DNA of 64,000 nucleotides from Campylobacter sp. RM5004 (GTDB lineage Bacteria; Campylobacterota; Campylobacteria; Campylobacterales; Campylobacteraceae): NCBI RefSeq assembly GCF_022369455.1, contig NZ_CP059599.1, positions 834,409 to 898,408 of the forward strand, read 5' to 3'. Shown piece by piece: positions 10,042 to 19,675 of this stretch (position 1 is its first letter; each line of letters starts with the position of its first letter). The notes under the pieces were generated by a model. It saw only the letters and a program-made list of their open reading frames with translations, ran no database searches and was not told where the DNA came from. The position numbers and the translations under genes were made by a program.

Positions 10042-10212
10042 TTTAAACAAAAGCTAATAAATCAAAAGCTTACATTTAATGCAATAAACTAATTCTTAAT
10101 TAAATATAAAGAAAAAATATTAATTAAATAAAGTTACAAAAATATTACAAAATTTAAGAAAATCTTTAGATTTTTGTAATATATTAATTTAAACTTAATT
10201 TTAGGAGTTAGT

Positions 10213-11691
10213 ATGAAAGGCAAAGTTTCTTTAGCAAAACTTATAGCCCCTATATTTACTGGGTTGTTTGTTTATGCTTGTTCATACATTTTCGCCGATT
10301 ATTCGGTGCTTAGTATGAATGCTTGGATTTTTGTTAGCATTTTTGCTGCTTTAGTAGTTGGGCTTATTTTAGAGCCTATGCCACCTGCGTTTTTAGGAAT
10401 TATCGCTATTGCTTTAGCTGTATTATTTAAGGTTGGACCAGTAAAATCAGGCGAAGTAAGTGCAAAGATTAGTGCAGAAGCTGCGATTAACTGGGGCTTA
10501 ACAGGATTTTCAAATTCGGTTGTATGGCTTATATTTGCTTCATTTATGATAGGAATAGGCTATCAAAATAGTGGTCTTGGAAAAAGAATTGCCTTAATTT
10601 TGGTTAATAAATTAGGCAAATCTACTTTAGGTTTAGGCTATGCAATTGCTATTGCTGATTTAATTTTAGCTCCATTTATTCCAAGCAATGCAGCAAGAAG
10701 TGGAGGGACAATCTATCCAATTGCTATGAGTATTCCTACTATGTATGATAGCTCACCAGAAAAAGAACCTAGAAAAGTAGGTGCTTATATTGCGTGGGTA
10801 AGCCTTGCTACTACTTGTATTTCAAGCTCAATTTTTCTAACAGGTCAAGCGCCAAACCCACTTGCTTTAGAAATTTTATCAAAATCAGGAATTGCGGTAG
10901 TTGATTGGATGGGCTGGTTTTTATGCTTTTTACCTGTTGGAATAATTTTATTCTTAATCACACCATTATTAACATATTATATTTATCCACCTGAAGTAAA
11001 AGGCTCAAGTAAAATTAGTGCGTGGGCTAAAGAAGAATTAACTAAACTTGGCTCAATTAAACCAAAAGAATTATTAATGTTAAGCATTTCAGTTCTTGCT
11101 CTAATTTTATGGATAGGCTCAAAAAAATTCGGCGTGAGCGCTACAACAACAGCCTTAATTGTAATTGTTTTAATGATAGTTACAAATATTATTACATGGA
11201 ATGATTTTTTAGCTAATAAACCAGCTTGGAATGTTCTTACTTGGTTTGCAACTTTAGTAACTATGGCAGGGGGTTTAAAAAATGTTGGCTTCTTAGACTT
11301 TTTATCAAAATATACAGATAGCTTATTAAGTGGATTTTCACCTACTACTGCTGTATTTGTTTTATTATTAGTATTTTGTTTATTAAGATATTTTTTCGCT
11401 TCAGGCACTGCTTATGTTACCGCAGTTGTTGGAGTATTTGCGATTATTGCAGGCAAAATTGAAGGCTTTGATGCGTCATTTATAATGATGTTTTTACTAG
11501 CTCCTATGGGTATGATTAGCGTATTAACCCCTTATGGAACAGGACATAGTCCGATTTGGTTTGCAAGTGGATATATAAAAGGTAGTGAGTTTTGGAAATT
11601 AGGTGCTATTTTTGGAGCGATTTATTTACTAATTTACACACTTATTGCTTATCCGTGGTTTAAATTTATTATTCCACATATTTTTTCGTAA
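10213..11691 (+). CDS. DASS-family anion/dicarboxylate transporter (CitT/TtdT-like)
   Basis: A 492-aa inner-membrane carrier of the divalent anion:Na+ symporter (SLC13/DASS) family. About 11-12 hydrophobic segments are visible, with the substrate loops SNAARSGG (near residue 160) and ACGT-like TPYGTGHSPIWFASGY near the C-terminus. These are closest to the antiporter branch (citrate/succinate, tartrate/succinate exchange). It lies 52 bases before frdCAB on the same strand. That suggests it exchanges succinate made by fumarate reductase for an incoming dicarboxylate or citrate; this is inference from context. The start follows TTTTAGGAG. Confidence 0.88.
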   Translation: MKGKVSLAKLIAPIFTGLFVYACSYIFADYSVLSMNAWIFVSIFAALVVGLILEPMPPAFLGIIAIALAVLFKVGPVKSGEVSAKISAEAAINWGLTGFSNSVVWLIFASFMIGIGYQNSGLGKRIALILVNKLGKSTLGLGYAIAIADLILAPFIPSNAARSGGTIYPIAMSIPTMYDSSPEKEPRKVGAYIAWVSLATTCISSSIFLTGQAPNPLALEILSKSGIAVVDWMGWFLCFLPVGIILFLITPLLTYYIYPPEVKGSSKISAWAKEELTKLGSIKPKELLMLSISVLALILWIGSKKFGVSATTTALIVIVLMIVTNIITWNDFLANKPAWNVLTWFATLVTMAGGLKNVGFLDFLSKYTDSLLSGFSPTTAVFVLLLVFCLLRYFFASGTAYVTAVVGVFAIIAGKIEGFDASFIMMFLLAPMGMISVLTPYGTGHSPIWFASGYIKGSEFWKLGAIFGAIYLLIYTLIAYPWFKFIIPHIFS

Positions 11692-11743
11692 GTCGTTTAT
11701 AAATCATTAGTAGAATGAAAAAAAATTAAGAAAAGGAGTAAAA

Positions 11744-12463
11744 GTGTCTAGTAAAATTGAGAATTTTTTAGGCAAAAGAGTTGATGGCACAAAATCACGC
11801 TTACCTGCTAAGCTTGACTTTTATCAAAGTGCTACTGGTTTAATTCTAGGGCTTTTTATGTGGGGACATATGATATTTGTTTCTACCGTTTTAATTAGTC
11901 CTGATTTTTTTAATGCTACGGCTAAGTTTTTTGAAGGTTCAGCTATTTTTGATACCCCAAAACCTGCCATAGTATCTTGCATGGTGTTTGTAATTTTTGT
12001 TATTTTCTTCGTTCATGCTGCGCTTGGAATGAGAAAACTACCTATTACTTATCGTCAATGGCAAATCACAAGAGAGCATTCAAAACTAATCAAGCATGAA
12101 GATACAACTTTATGGGTTATTCAAGCCTGTACCGGATTTTTAATGTTCTTCTTTGCATCAATGCACCTTGCTATGATGTTTTTTAATCCTGAGACAATTA
12201 GATTCTTAGGTGCTGTTGAAAGAATTGTAAATCACAATATGTGGGCGTTTTATTTGATTTTATTATTTGCTGTTGAACTTCATGGCGGAATAGGTCTTTA
12301 TAGACTTTGCGTTAAATGGGGTTGGTTTGATGGTGAAGATGTAAAAACTGCAAGAGCTAGAAGAAAAACTCTTAAAAAATTAAAATGGATTATTAGTATT
12401 TTCTTTATAGTTTTAGGACTTGCTAATTTAGCAGTATTCATAAAAGCTGGAATGAGCTTATAA
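11744..12463 (+). CDS. frdC: FrdC, fumarate reductase cytochrome b subunit
   Basis: Membrane anchor (239 aa) of the three-subunit menaquinol:fumarate reductase, of the diheme cytochrome b type known from Wolinella. Five hydrophobic helices and several helix histidines are visible (GHMIF, FVHAALG, REHSKLIKHED, SMHLAM, ELHGGIGLYRL). The start is GTG at 11744 behind AAAGGAG. frdA follows after 18 bases. Confidence 0.93.
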   Translation: MSSKIENFLGKRVDGTKSRLPAKLDFYQSATGLILGLFMWGHMIFVSTVLISPDFFNATAKFFEGSAIFDTPKPAIVSCMVFVIFVIFFVHAALGMRKLPITYRQWQITREHSKLIKHEDTTLWVIQACTGFLMFFFASMHLAMMFFNPETIRFLGAVERIVNHNMWAFYLILLFAVELHGGIGLYRLCVKWGWFDGEDVKTARARRKTLKKLKWIISIFFIVLGLANLAVFIKAGMSL

Positions 12464-12481
12464 CAAATAGAAAGGCTTAGA

Positions 12482-14473
12482 ATGAAAGTAGAATTTAGTG
12501 ATGCATTGATAGTTGGTGGAGGACTTGCAGGTCTTAGGTCTGCGGTTGAAGTTGCTAAGAGTGGTCAATCGGTTACGCTTTTAAGTATTTGTCCTGTTAA
12601 GCGTTCTCACTCAGCAGCAGTTCAAGGTGGTATGCAAGCAAGCCTTGCTAATGGAAATAAAGGTGAAGGCGATAATGAGGACTTACACTTCGCTGATACT
12701 GTAAAAGGAAGCGACTGGGGTTGCGATCAAGAAGTAGCTCGTATGTTTGCTCAAACAGCACCTAAAGCTGTTCGTGAATTAGCTAGTTGGGGTGTGCCTT
12801 GGACTAGAATTACTAAAGGTCCTAGAAGTGTTGTGATCAACGCTCAAAAAGTAACAATAGAAGAAAAAGCAGAAGCGCACGGACTAATAAACGCAAGAGA
12901 TTTTGGTGGAACTAAAAAATGGAGAACCTGTTATATAGCTGATGCTACTGGGCATTGTATGATTTTTGGTGTTGCAAATGAAGCTATAAAGCATAATGTA
13001 AAAATCATAGATAGAATGGAAGCTTTAAGAATTATTCATAAAGATGGCGTTTGTTTAGGAGTAGTTGCAAGAAGTTTGATTGATGGAAGCCTAACAGCTT
13101 TTGTTTCAAAAGGCACAATGATTGCAACAGGTGGTTATGGTAGAGTTTATAAGCAAACCACAAACGCAGTTATTTGTGAAGGAACAGGTGCAGCTATGGC
13201 ACTTGAGACTGGAATTTGCTCTTTATCAAATATGGAAGCAGTTCAATTCCACCCAACACCGATTGTTCCAAGTGGAATACTTTTAACCGAAGGTTGCCGT
13301 GGTGATGGTGGGGTTTTAAGAGATGTTGATGGATATCGCTTTATGCCTGATTATGAACCAGAGAAAAAAGAACTTGCTAGCCGTGACGTTGTAAGTCGTC
13401 GTATGATGGAGCATATTAGAAAAGGAAAAGGCGTAAAGAGTCCTTATGGGGAGCATTTATGGCTTGATATTTCAATTTTAGGTCGTGCTCATGTAGAAAA
13501 AAACTTAAGAGATGTTCAAGATATTTGTAAGACATTTAACGGAATTGATCCTGCTGATGAAGGTCCAAAAGGTTGGGCGCCAGTTCTTCCTATGCAACAT
13601 TATTCAATGGGTGGAATTAGAACTAAGCCAAACGGAGAAACTCCTCGTATGAAAGGACTTTTTGCAGCTGGTGAAGCAGCTTGCTGGGATATGCATGGAT
13701 TTAATAGACTTGGTGGAAATAGCTGTGCTGAAACCGTTGTAGCGGGTATGATTGTAGGAGATTATTTTGCTGAGTATTGCAAAAACAATGCAATTGTAGC
13801 TGATATGAATGTGGTTCAAGAATTTTTAAATAAAGAAGCAAATTATTTAAAAGAAATAGCAAATCGTGAAGGTAAATATAATATTTTTGAAATCAAAAAT
13901 GAAATGAAAGATATTATGTGGGAGCATGTTGCTATATTTAGAACAGGCGAAGGCTTAGAATATGCAGTAAAACGCCTTGAAGAATTATTAGTAGAAAGCT
14001 CAAAAGTAGCTATTAAAGATAAAGAATTAAATAGTTCAAATCCAGAGCTTGAAGAAGCTTATAGAGTTCCTAGAATGCTAAAAGTTGCACTTTGCGTAGC
14101 TCGTGGTGCATTACTTAGAACAGAAAGCCGTGGAGCACATTATAGAGAAGATTATCCAAAAAGAGATGACTTAAACTGGATGAAAAGAACTATGACTTAT
14201 TGGGATGAAGGTTCTACTTTACCTAGAGTTGAATATGAAGACTTAGATATCATGAAAATGGAAATGCCACCAGCATTCCGTGGATATGGTGCAAAAGGTA
14301 ATATCATAGAAAACCCATTAAGTGAAGTTCGTCAAAAACAAGTAGATGAAATAACAGAAAAAATGCAAGCAGAAGGCAAAAACAGATATGAAATTCAAGA
14401 TGCGTTAATGCCTTATGAATTACAAGCTAAATTTAAAGCACCAAACCAAAGAATAGGGGTTGATTATGAGTAG
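12482..14473 (+). CDS. frdA: FrdA, fumarate reductase flavoprotein subunit
   Basis: Catalytic subunit (663 aa) that reduces fumarate to succinate with covalent FAD. The dinucleotide-binding motif [10 protein letters not shown] lies at residues 11-20. The flavinylation histidine is H43 in [11 protein letters not shown]. Substrate-site motifs AVQFHPTPI and [18 protein letters not shown] are intact. Length is normal. The 3' end overlaps frdB by eight bases. Confidence 0.97.
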   Translation: MKVEFSDALIVGGGLAGLRSAVEVAKSGQSVTLLSICPVKRSHSAAVQGGMQASLANGNKGEGDNEDLHFADTVKGSDWGCDQEVARMFAQTAPKAVRELASWGVPWTRITKGPRSVVINAQKVTIEEKAEAHGLINARDFGGTKKWRTCYIADATGHCMIFGVANEAIKHNVKIIDRMEALRIIHKDGVCLGVVARSLIDGSLTAFVSKGTMIATGGYGRVYKQTTNAVICEGTGAAMALETGICSLSNMEAVQFHPTPIVPSGILLTEGCRGDGGVLRDVDGYRFMPDYEPEKKELASRDVVSRRMMEHIRKGKGVKSPYGEHLWLDISILGRAHVEKNLRDVQDICKTFNGIDPADEGPKGWAPVLPMQHYSMGGIRTKPNGETPRMKGLFAAGEAACWDMHGFNRLGGNSCAETVVAGMIVGDYFAEYCKNNAIVADMNVVQEFLNKEANYLKEIANREGKYNIFEIKNEMKDIMWEHVAIFRTGEGLEYAVKRLEELLVESSKVAIKDKELNSSNPELEEAYRVPRMLKVALCVARGALLRTESRGAHYREDYPKRDDLNWMKRTMTYWDEGSTLPRVEYEDLDIMKMEMPPAFRGYGAKGNIIENPLSEVRQKQVDEITEKMQAEGKNRYEIQDALMPYELQAKFKAPNQRIGVDYE

Positions 14474-15188
14474 AAAATTAACGATAAAAGCATTTAAATA
14501 TAATCCATATAGCAAAATAAGCAAACCGCATTTTGCTACTTATGAGCTAGAAGAAACTGATGGTATGACTATTTTTATAGTTTTAAATATGATTAGAGAA
14601 AGATTTGATGCGAGTTTAAGCTTTGACTTTGTTTGTCGTGCTGGAATTTGTGGTTCGTGTGCGATGATGATCAATGGTAAGCCAAAATTAGCTTGTAGAA
14701 CTTTAACTAGAGATTATCCTGATGGAGTAATTGAGCTTATGCCATTACCTGCATTTAAGCATATTAAGGATTTAAGCGTTAATACAGGTGAATGGATGGA
14801 AGGTATGTGTAAAAGAGTTGAAAGCTGGATACATACTGATAAAGTTACTGATATTTCTAAGATTGAAGAAAAGGTTGAGCCTGCTATTGCTGAAGAAACA
14901 TTTGAGCTTGATAGATGTATTGAATGTGGTATTTGTATAGCTTCATGTGCAACTAAAGTAATGAGACCAAACTTCATTGGAGCAGCTGGACTTATGAGAG
15001 CTGCAAGATACGAGCAAGACCCACATGATAATAGAACTTTAGATGATTTTTATGAGTTAATTGGTGATGATGATGGTATTTTTGCTTGTATGAGCTTACT
15101 TGCTTGTGAAGATAATTGTCCAAAACAATTACCATTGCAAACAAAAATCGCTTACTTAAGACGCAAATTAGCTACAAATAAGAATTAA
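14466..15188 (+). CDS. frdB: FrdB, fumarate reductase iron-sulfur subunit
   Basis: Electron-transfer subunit (240 aa) linking cytochrome b to the flavin. It has the [2Fe-2S] ligands in CRAGICGSC with the distal CRT, the [4Fe-4S] motif [11 protein letters not shown], and [17 protein letters not shown] for the remaining cluster(s). I choose the ATG at 14466 ([10 protein letters not shown]). An in-frame TTG at 14460 is possible but adds only two residues. Confidence 0.95.
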   Translation: MSRKLTIKAFKYNPYSKISKPHFATYELEETDGMTIFIVLNMIRERFDASLSFDFVCRAGICGSCAMMINGKPKLACRTLTRDYPDGVIELMPLPAFKHIKDLSVNTGEWMEGMCKRVESWIHTDKVTDISKIEEKVEPAIAEETFELDRCIECGICIASCATKVMRPNFIGAAGLMRAARYEQDPHDNRTLDDFYELIGDDDGIFACMSLLACEDNCPKQLPLQTKIAYLRRKLATNKN

Positions 15189-15196
15189 GTTTTCTT

Positions 15197-15240
15197 TAAA
15201 ATCCTATTTCAAATTTCAAAAAGAATTTGAAATAGGAATT
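15197..15240. repeat. inverted pair of 19-bp repeats, likely frd terminator
   Basis: A degenerate minus copy (15197-15215, AAATTTGAAATAGGATTTT) is followed six bases later by a plus copy (15222-15240, GAATTTGAAATAGGAATTA). The two arms can pair over about 17 bases, just nine bases after the frdB stop. This is a plausible terminator built from the repeat. Confidence 0.7.
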
Positions 15241-15366
15241 AAACCTTAAAATTAGATTTTAAATTCTTATTAATTAATTTTTTTATTTTATATAAGTTAT
15301 AAATTAGTTTTTAATGATACAATTACGCCTTTTTAAACAAATTACACTTATTTAGAAAGGTTATAA

Positions 15367-17343
15367 ATGAAACTTACAAATAAAGTTCCATTATTAGTGG
15401 GGATTCCACTGATTTTATGTTTTATCGTTTTAGGCGTTGTAAATTATGAAAGCTCTAAAAACGATTCTTATAGTGCTTTAAATCAAAGCAAGAAAAACAC
15501 ATTAGATTCTACTATGATGTATATAAATGCTTATTTTGCAGGAAAAAAGACTTTTATAGCAGAACTTGTAGAAAAATTTGATGAAGTTGATAGTAAAAAT
15601 GACAAAGGCATATTAAATGTTTTAGATTTATACTATGATGTTTCAGGCTTTAAGGCTGGTATTTTTTATGTAAGAGCTAGCGATGGCAAAATTTTTCAAA
15701 AAGTAAATAAAGAAGAAAAAGCTAATGTTTTAGAAAATACAGAATACAGAAACGATAGCTGGTATAAAGAAGCTGTAAGTGAAGGTAGAGTTATTATAGG
15801 AAATGAAGTTTTTTATAATGACGCATTAGGCAAAAATGCAGCAACAATAGCAGCACCTGTGTTTGAAAATGGCAAGATTGTAGGTGTTATAGCAGGAGAT
15901 GTTTTATTAGAAGAAATGAGAGAAAATATCTTATCTCTTAAGCCATCAAGAACAAGTTCAACCTTTGCTTTTGATAGTAGAAAAATATTTACAATTTATG
16001 CAGATAGCAAACAAGAATTAAAACCTGCAACAATAGCAGATGAAGTTACTAGAAAATTACAAAAAATAAGCACTTCTAAAAACAAGTCAAGTGGAATAAC
16101 TCCTATTGAATATAATCTTAATAATATTGATCAAGTAGCAGTTTGTGCTTATCATAATGATTTAAACTGGACTATTTGTGCTACAAGTGAAGCTAGGGAA
16201 TTTGATGAGAGCTTAGGAAGTTTAATTAAACAAAACCTAACAATCTTTACAATCTCACTAATAATCATATTAGCATTACTATATTTCCTAATCAAACACT
16301 CTCTACGCCCACTAGACATAATCCAACAAGGTCTTAAAGAAGTATTTAGTTTAGTAAATCACGAAACCAAACACGCAAGTAAAATAAACCTAAACTCTAA
16401 AGACGAATTCGGAGCAATGGCAAGAGCTATTAATGATAATATAGAAAGAACAATCTCTTCTTTAGATAAAGACACCCAAGCAGTAGAACAAAGCGTTCAA
16501 ACAGCAGCTGCAATTGAAAGCGGTGATTTAAAAGCAAGAATTACTCTAAATCCTGCAAACCCACAATTAATTGAACTAAAGAATGTATTAAATAAAATGC
16601 TTGATACTTTAGAAGATAAAGTAGGAGCTAATACAAACTCAATTGAAAAAATCTTTGATGAATATAGCCAGAACGACTTTAGAAACGAAATAAAGAATGC
16701 TAGAGGTAAGGTTGAACTTGCTACTAATATGCTAGGTAAGCAAATAAGAGATATGTTAAAAACAAACCTAGAAACTGCAAGAAACCTACAAGAAAAATCA
16801 AAAATACTAAAAACAAGTGTTATTGATATAAACGAAGGTGCAAGAAAGCAAGCAGCAAGCTTACAAGAAAGTGCAGCAGCAGTAGAAGAAATGAGTGCAT
16901 CTATGCATGCAGTAAATCAAAAATCAAACGAAGTGATTAAGAATGGAGAAGATATTAAAAATGTAATCACTATGATTAGAGACATTGCTGAGCAAATTAA
17001 TCTACTTGCACTAAATGCTGCAATAGAAGCTGCAAGAGCAGGAGAGCACGGACGTGGCTTTGCAGTAGTTGCTGATGAAGTAAGAAAACTAGCTGAAAGT
17101 ACTCAAAAATCTTTAACAGAAATAGAAGCTAGTGTTAATGTATTAACTCAAGGAATAAATGATATGAGCGAAAGCATTAAAGAACAAACTCAAGCTATTA
17201 CTCAAATAAATGAAGCAATAAGCAGTATAGATGAATTAACACGTGCTAATGTTGTTGTAGCTGATAATACTAATAAGATATCAGATGAAGTAGATTCTAT
17301 GGCAAGCAGTGCAGTTGAATCTGTAATGAAGAATAAGTTTTAA
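15367..17343 (+). CDS. methyl-accepting chemotaxis protein with large periplasmic Cache domain
   Basis: Chemoreceptor of 658 aa. Membrane segments lie at about residues 9-26 and 286-306. Between them is a double-Cache-like periplasmic domain (features such as [10 protein letters not shown] and [22 protein letters not shown]). A HAMP region and the signalling hairpin with [20 protein letters not shown] and [16 protein letters not shown] follow. The C-terminus ends soon after the signalling domain without an obvious CheR-docking pentapeptide. The ligand is unknown. The start has GAAAGG upstream. Confidence 0.92.
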   Translation: MKLTNKVPLLVGIPLILCFIVLGVVNYESSKNDSYSALNQSKKNTLDSTMMYINAYFAGKKTFIAELVEKFDEVDSKNDKGILNVLDLYYDVSGFKAGIFYVRASDGKIFQKVNKEEKANVLENTEYRNDSWYKEAVSEGRVIIGNEVFYNDALGKNAATIAAPVFENGKIVGVIAGDVLLEEMRENILSLKPSRTSSTFAFDSRKIFTIYADSKQELKPATIADEVTRKLQKISTSKNKSSGITPIEYNLNNIDQVAVCAYHNDLNWTICATSEAREFDESLGSLIKQNLTIFTISLIIILALLYFLIKHSLRPLDIIQQGLKEVFSLVNHETKHASKINLNSKDEFGAMARAINDNIERTISSLDKDTQAVEQSVQTAAAIESGDLKARITLNPANPQLIELKNVLNKMLDTLEDKVGANTNSIEKIFDEYSQNDFRNEIKNARGKVELATNMLGKQIRDMLKTNLETARNLQEKSKILKTSVIDINEGARKQAASLQESAAAVEEMSASMHAVNQKSNEVIKNGEDIKNVITMIRDIAEQINLLALNAAIEAARAGEHGRGFAVVADEVRKLAESTQKSLTEIEASVNVLTQGINDMSESIKEQTQAITQINEAISSIDELTRANVVVADNTNKISDEVDSMASSAVESVMKNKF

Positions 17344-17366
17344 TAAACACACTACATTAAAAAGCT

Positions 17367-17396
17367 AAAAGAAACTTCTTAAGTGAAGTTTCTTTT
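17367..17396 (+). terminator. strong intrinsic terminator after second chemoreceptor
   Basis: A 12-bp perfect stem AAAAGAAACTTC / GAAGTTTCTTTT with loop TTAAGT lies 24 bases after the stop. The descending arm ends in Ts. Confidence 0.85.
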
Positions 17397-17488
17397 ACTA
17401 TATAAACTACTTAGATTTAATCATAATTACTTTTTAAACTATCAAAGCAAATTCTTAATCTTAATTCTTAGTTCGTAATTCTTAATTT

Positions 17489-17507
17489 AAATTCCTATTC
17501 CTAATTC
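17489..17507 (-). repeat. 19-bp dispersed repeat, diverged
   Basis: Reads GAATTAGGAATAGGAATTT on minus. The first half differs from the consensus; the AATAGGAATTT half is intact. Confidence 0.6.
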
Positions 17508-17534
17508 TTTAATGTTTTTATTAAATTGAAAAAA

Positions 17535-17554
17535 GAATTACGAAATAGGAATTA
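17535..17554 (+). repeat. 19-bp dispersed repeat, 20-bp variant
   Basis: Reads GAATTACGAAATAGGAATTA, with one extra base in the first half. Confidence 0.65.
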
Positions 17555-17730
17555 GCTTTTTAACTTTATAAAGTCTAAATATTGTTTTTTAATTCCTAAT
17601 TTAAATTCTTTTATTTTTAAATACTTAAATATAAGCTTTAACTACTTTTATATTTCTTCTTTTAATTCCAGTACTTATTACTTAGCTAGGTTGGATTTAG
17701 TTCGGTGTGTTTGGGGTGTTTGGGGTGTTT

Positions 17731-17919
17731 GGAGTGGTTGGAGTGGTTGGAGTGGTTGGAGTGGTTGGAGTGGTTGGAGTGGTTGGAGTGGTTGGAGTGG
17801 TTGGAGTGGTTGGAGTGGTTGGAGTGGTTGGAGTGGTTGGAGTGGTTGGAGTGGTTGGAGTGGTTGGAGTGGTTGGAGTGGTTGGAGTGGTTGGAGTGGT
17901 TGGAGTGGTTGGAGTGGTT
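17731..17919 (+). repeat. 9-bp tandem repeat, GGAGTGGTT x 21
   Basis: Twenty-one perfect head-to-tail units follow two or three degenerate units (GGGGTGTTT-like, 17704-17730). The unit length is a multiple of three and contains no stop in several frames, which creates long spurious ORFs on both strands. The G-rich strand repeats GGTTGG, the core of two-tetrad G-quadruplexes. Confidence 0.95.
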
Positions 17920-17931
17920 TATTCCGAGCAT

Positions 17932-17945
17932 ATAATGATTATCAA
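17932..17945 (+). promoter_or_regulatory. Fur-box-like dyad in module copy 3
   Basis: ATAATGATTATCAA; the reverse complement TTGATAATCATTAT equals the string at 9689-9702. It is about 100 bases upstream of the promoter at 18037, in the right place for an upstream operator, but nothing proves binding. Confidence 0.3.
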
Positions 17946-18036
17946 TAGTTTTTACTTAAATTATTAAAGAATTTGAAATAGGAATTTAAAAAATCTTTTT
18001 AAAAACTTTTATATGGACAGAATTTTGACATTCAAT

Positions 18037-18046
18037 GTGTTATAAT
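18037..18046 (+). promoter_or_regulatory. extended -10 promoter (GTGTTATAAT)
   Basis: TGT followed by TATAAT at 18041-18046 is a good extended -10 for the Campylobacter housekeeping sigma factor. A TTGACA at 18025 is too close to act as a classical -35, but Campylobacter promoters do not need one. It would drive the short poly-G ORF at 18073 and possibly the GTPase operon. Confidence 0.6.
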
Positions 18047-18072
18047 CAAGAAAAATCAAGAAAGGAGAATAA

Positions 18073-18157
18073 ATGAAAGCTATATTTCTCTTATGGGGGG
18101 GGGTATAACTCTTTAGAATATACTCAAAAACCTTCATCTATTTTTAAAGGAACTTAG
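18073..18157 (+). pseudogene. short poly-G-containing ORF, probably the remnant 5' end of a phase-variable gene
   Basis: An ATG with a strong AAAGGAG site begins MKAIFLLWGG and runs into a G9 tract, stopping at 18106-18108. One G fewer would give 27 residues (continuing YNSLEYTQKPSSIFKGT) ending at 18157. Another frame shift near 18145 would continue with protein-like ELRKHFLSNHKYLK sequence. A good promoter, a good ribosome site and a contingency tract attached to almost no protein suggest the front end of a truncated gene. I do not recognise the family. A leader-peptide role for the downstream operon is the alternative. Confidence 0.45.
18095..18103 (+). repeat. G9 homopolymer tract
   Basis: Nine Gs lie eight codons into the short ORF, the second poly-G tract of this window. 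The length is in the range that slips readily in Campylobacter. Confidence 0.85.
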
Positions 18158-18222
18158 AAAACATTTTTTATCTAATCATAAATATTTAAAAATTAAAAAT
18201 AAAAAAATAAAAAGGATAAAAA

Positions 18223-19665
18223 ATGGAAATCAAAAGAATACTAAAAGAATTCACAGAACTAGAAGATAGTAAAAAAGAAATATTAAAAGAAAATATTTTA
18301 AATTTTGTTAAAGAAAAAAATAAATGTCTTGGTATGCATTATTCTACTTTTTCATTTGTAAAAGATGAAACAAAATGCGTTGAAAAAAGATATTTAGACA
18401 TTTTATTAAAAGATTTAGATTTTGATTTAGAAAACAGAATGAAATTAGCTGCTTTAATTGAAGAAATATATCATATCAGCTTTAAATCAAAAGATATTTT
18501 AAACTATCAAAAACCAACTTCAACAGCATTAATACCTGATATGTCTAATATAACAGAAGTTATGAAATACTATAAAGAACAAGAAGAATCTAAAGAAGAG
18601 TATGCAGAATTAGATGAGTTGTTAAACAAATCAGATTTAGATGAAGAAGATAAAAATAAGCTAAAGCTAAATATCAAAAAACTAGCAAACACAAAGCTAA
18701 ATATATTAATTACAGGCGGAACAGGAGTTGGCAAAAGCTCTACTATTAATTCGCTTTTTAATATGGGTGATGAATACAAACAAGAATTTAGCGAAATCGG
18801 CACTACTAGCAAACCACAAACAATGGAGATTAAAAAATACGAAATAGGAAGAAACCTTGTTTTATGGGATAGTCCAGGCTTAGGAGATGGGATAAAAGAT
18901 AGTGAGCATATTGCAAAAATCAATAAAAAGCTTCACGAAAAAGATAGTAAAGGAAATGCTTTAATAGATTTAGTTTTAGTTATTGTAGATGCAAAAACTC
19001 GTGATTTAGGCACTACTTATCATCTAATTACTAATGTAATAATCCCTGCCTTAGGAGAAAACGCAAAAGATAGAATATTAATAGCACTTAATAAGTGTGA
19101 TCAAGCTTTAGAAGGAGATTTTTGGGTGAAGGGTGATAGTCCTTATCCAGAAGAAGAGCTTATAAAATATCTTGATGAAAGTGTAAAAATAATTAGTGAT
19201 AGGATATATGAGACAACTAGCGTAAGGATTGAGCCTATATATTATTCATCAGGCAAGAGCAGAAATGGCATTCAAGAAAACCCATATAATTTAGGAAAAT
19301 TACTTAACTTCATCGTTGATTATACTCCCAGCAAAAAAAGAGCAGTATTTAAAGGTAAGATAAACGAAAATAAAAACAACTGGAAAAGCAACGAAAAAGT
19401 AAAGCCTAATACAAATAATTTTAATTCATCAAGAAATCAAACAAATAATCAGACTTATAATCAAACAGATAACACCACAAAAGATTACAAAGCTTTAGCT
19501 GATGAAAAGATAGAAAAAAGCTGGTTTGATACTATTTGTGATAATGTTGAAAAAGCATTTGATTTTGTTGTTGAAAACAAAGAAAAGATTATGGCTGGTA
19601 TTACTACCGTTTTAGCCGTAGGTAAAGAAGTTTTAAGTTTCTTTGCTAGCTCTAAGAAAAAATAA
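18223..19665 (+). CDS. membrane-associated P-loop GTPase (YfjP/YeeP/dynamin-like)
   Basis: 480 aa. The N-terminal 150 residues are helical and charged. The GTPase domain has G1 GGTGVGKSS (residues 165-173), a G2-region threonine (EIGTTSKPQT), G3 DSPGLGDG (216-223) and G4 NKCD (290-293). An Asn/Thr-rich linker follows (about 390-425). The C-terminus has a hydrophobic helix (about 456-476) ending in lysines, suggesting membrane contact. This layout resembles prophage and defence-island GTPases such as E. coli YfjP and YeeP. The role is unknown. It starts at ATG 18223 behind AAAGGAT and leads a three-gene set with the zinc-ribbon and BspA-repeat genes. Confidence 0.8.
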   Translation: MEIKRILKEFTELEDSKKEILKENILNFVKEKNKCLGMHYSTFSFVKDETKCVEKRYLDILLKDLDFDLENRMKLAALIEEIYHISFKSKDILNYQKPTSTALIPDMSNITEVMKYYKEQEESKEEYAELDELLNKSDLDEEDKNKLKLNIKKLANTKLNILITGGTGVGKSSTINSLFNMGDEYKQEFSEIGTTSKPQTMEIKKYEIGRNLVLWDSPGLGDGIKDSEHIAKINKKLHEKDSKGNALIDLVLVIVDAKTRDLGTTYHLITNVIIPALGENAKDRILIALNKCDQALEGDFWVKGDSPYPEEELIKYLDESVKIISDRIYETTSVRIEPIYYSSGKSRNGIQENPYNLGKLLNFIVDYTPSKKRAVFKGKINENKNNWKSNEKVKPNTNNFNSSRNQTNNQTYNQTDNTTKDYKALADEKIEKSWFDTICDNVEKAFDFVVENKEKIMAGITTVLAVGKEVLSFFASSKKK

Positions 19666-19675
19666 AAAATAAAAA

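Larger units (their letters stand above)
9494..10212. other. repeat-rich intergenic region (719 bp)
   Basis: No convincing gene. The region is a mosaic of six copies of the 19-bp repeat in alternating orientation (9551, 9647, 9771, 9825, 9967, 10023). Two related modules with a Fur-box-like dyad lie between copies (9647-9789 inverted and 9825-9985 direct). Shorter spacers share the string CAATATTTA(G/A)ACCTTA. The last 170 bases are plain AT-rich sequence that presumably holds the promoter of the transporter gene at 10213. Confidence 0.75.
17590..17987 (+). mobile_element. MITE-like composite module, copy 3, expanded by a VNTR
   Basis: 398 bp bounded by inverted 19-bp repeats: 17590-17608 (GAATTTAAATTAGGAATTA on minus) and 17969-17987 (exact consensus on plus). 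Interior order: AAATACTTAAATATAAGC, CTACTTTTATATTTCTTC, a G-rich tandem array, CCGAGCATATAATGATTATC and ACTTAAATTATTAAA. Outside the array it aligns with the module at 39063-39264 along most of its length, so the tandem array accounts for the size difference. Confidence 0.7.
17344..18072. other. repeat-rich intergenic region (about 730 bp)
   Basis: Holds a terminator (17367-17396), degenerate 19-bp repeats (17489, 17535), a composite module with a 21-unit tandem repeat (17590-17987) and a promoter (18037-18046). Both strands have open frames through the tandem repeat only because its unit is 9 bp and lacks stops. I see no supported gene. Confidence 0.75.

Noticed and set aside
10983-11408. 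141-aa ORF antisense to the DASS transporter
   Set aside because: Shadow of a real membrane-protein gene; no ribosome site and no recognisable protein.
17686-17967. Four long ORFs (three plus, one minus) made of three-residue repeats such as HSN, WSG, LEW
   Set aside because: They exist only because the 9-bp tandem unit has no stops in these frames. No ribosome site or promoter fits, and they end soon after the array.
18025-18046. Classical -35/-10 promoter using TTGACA and TATAAT
   Set aside because: Only 10 bases separate the two hexamers; the extended -10 is the supported element.
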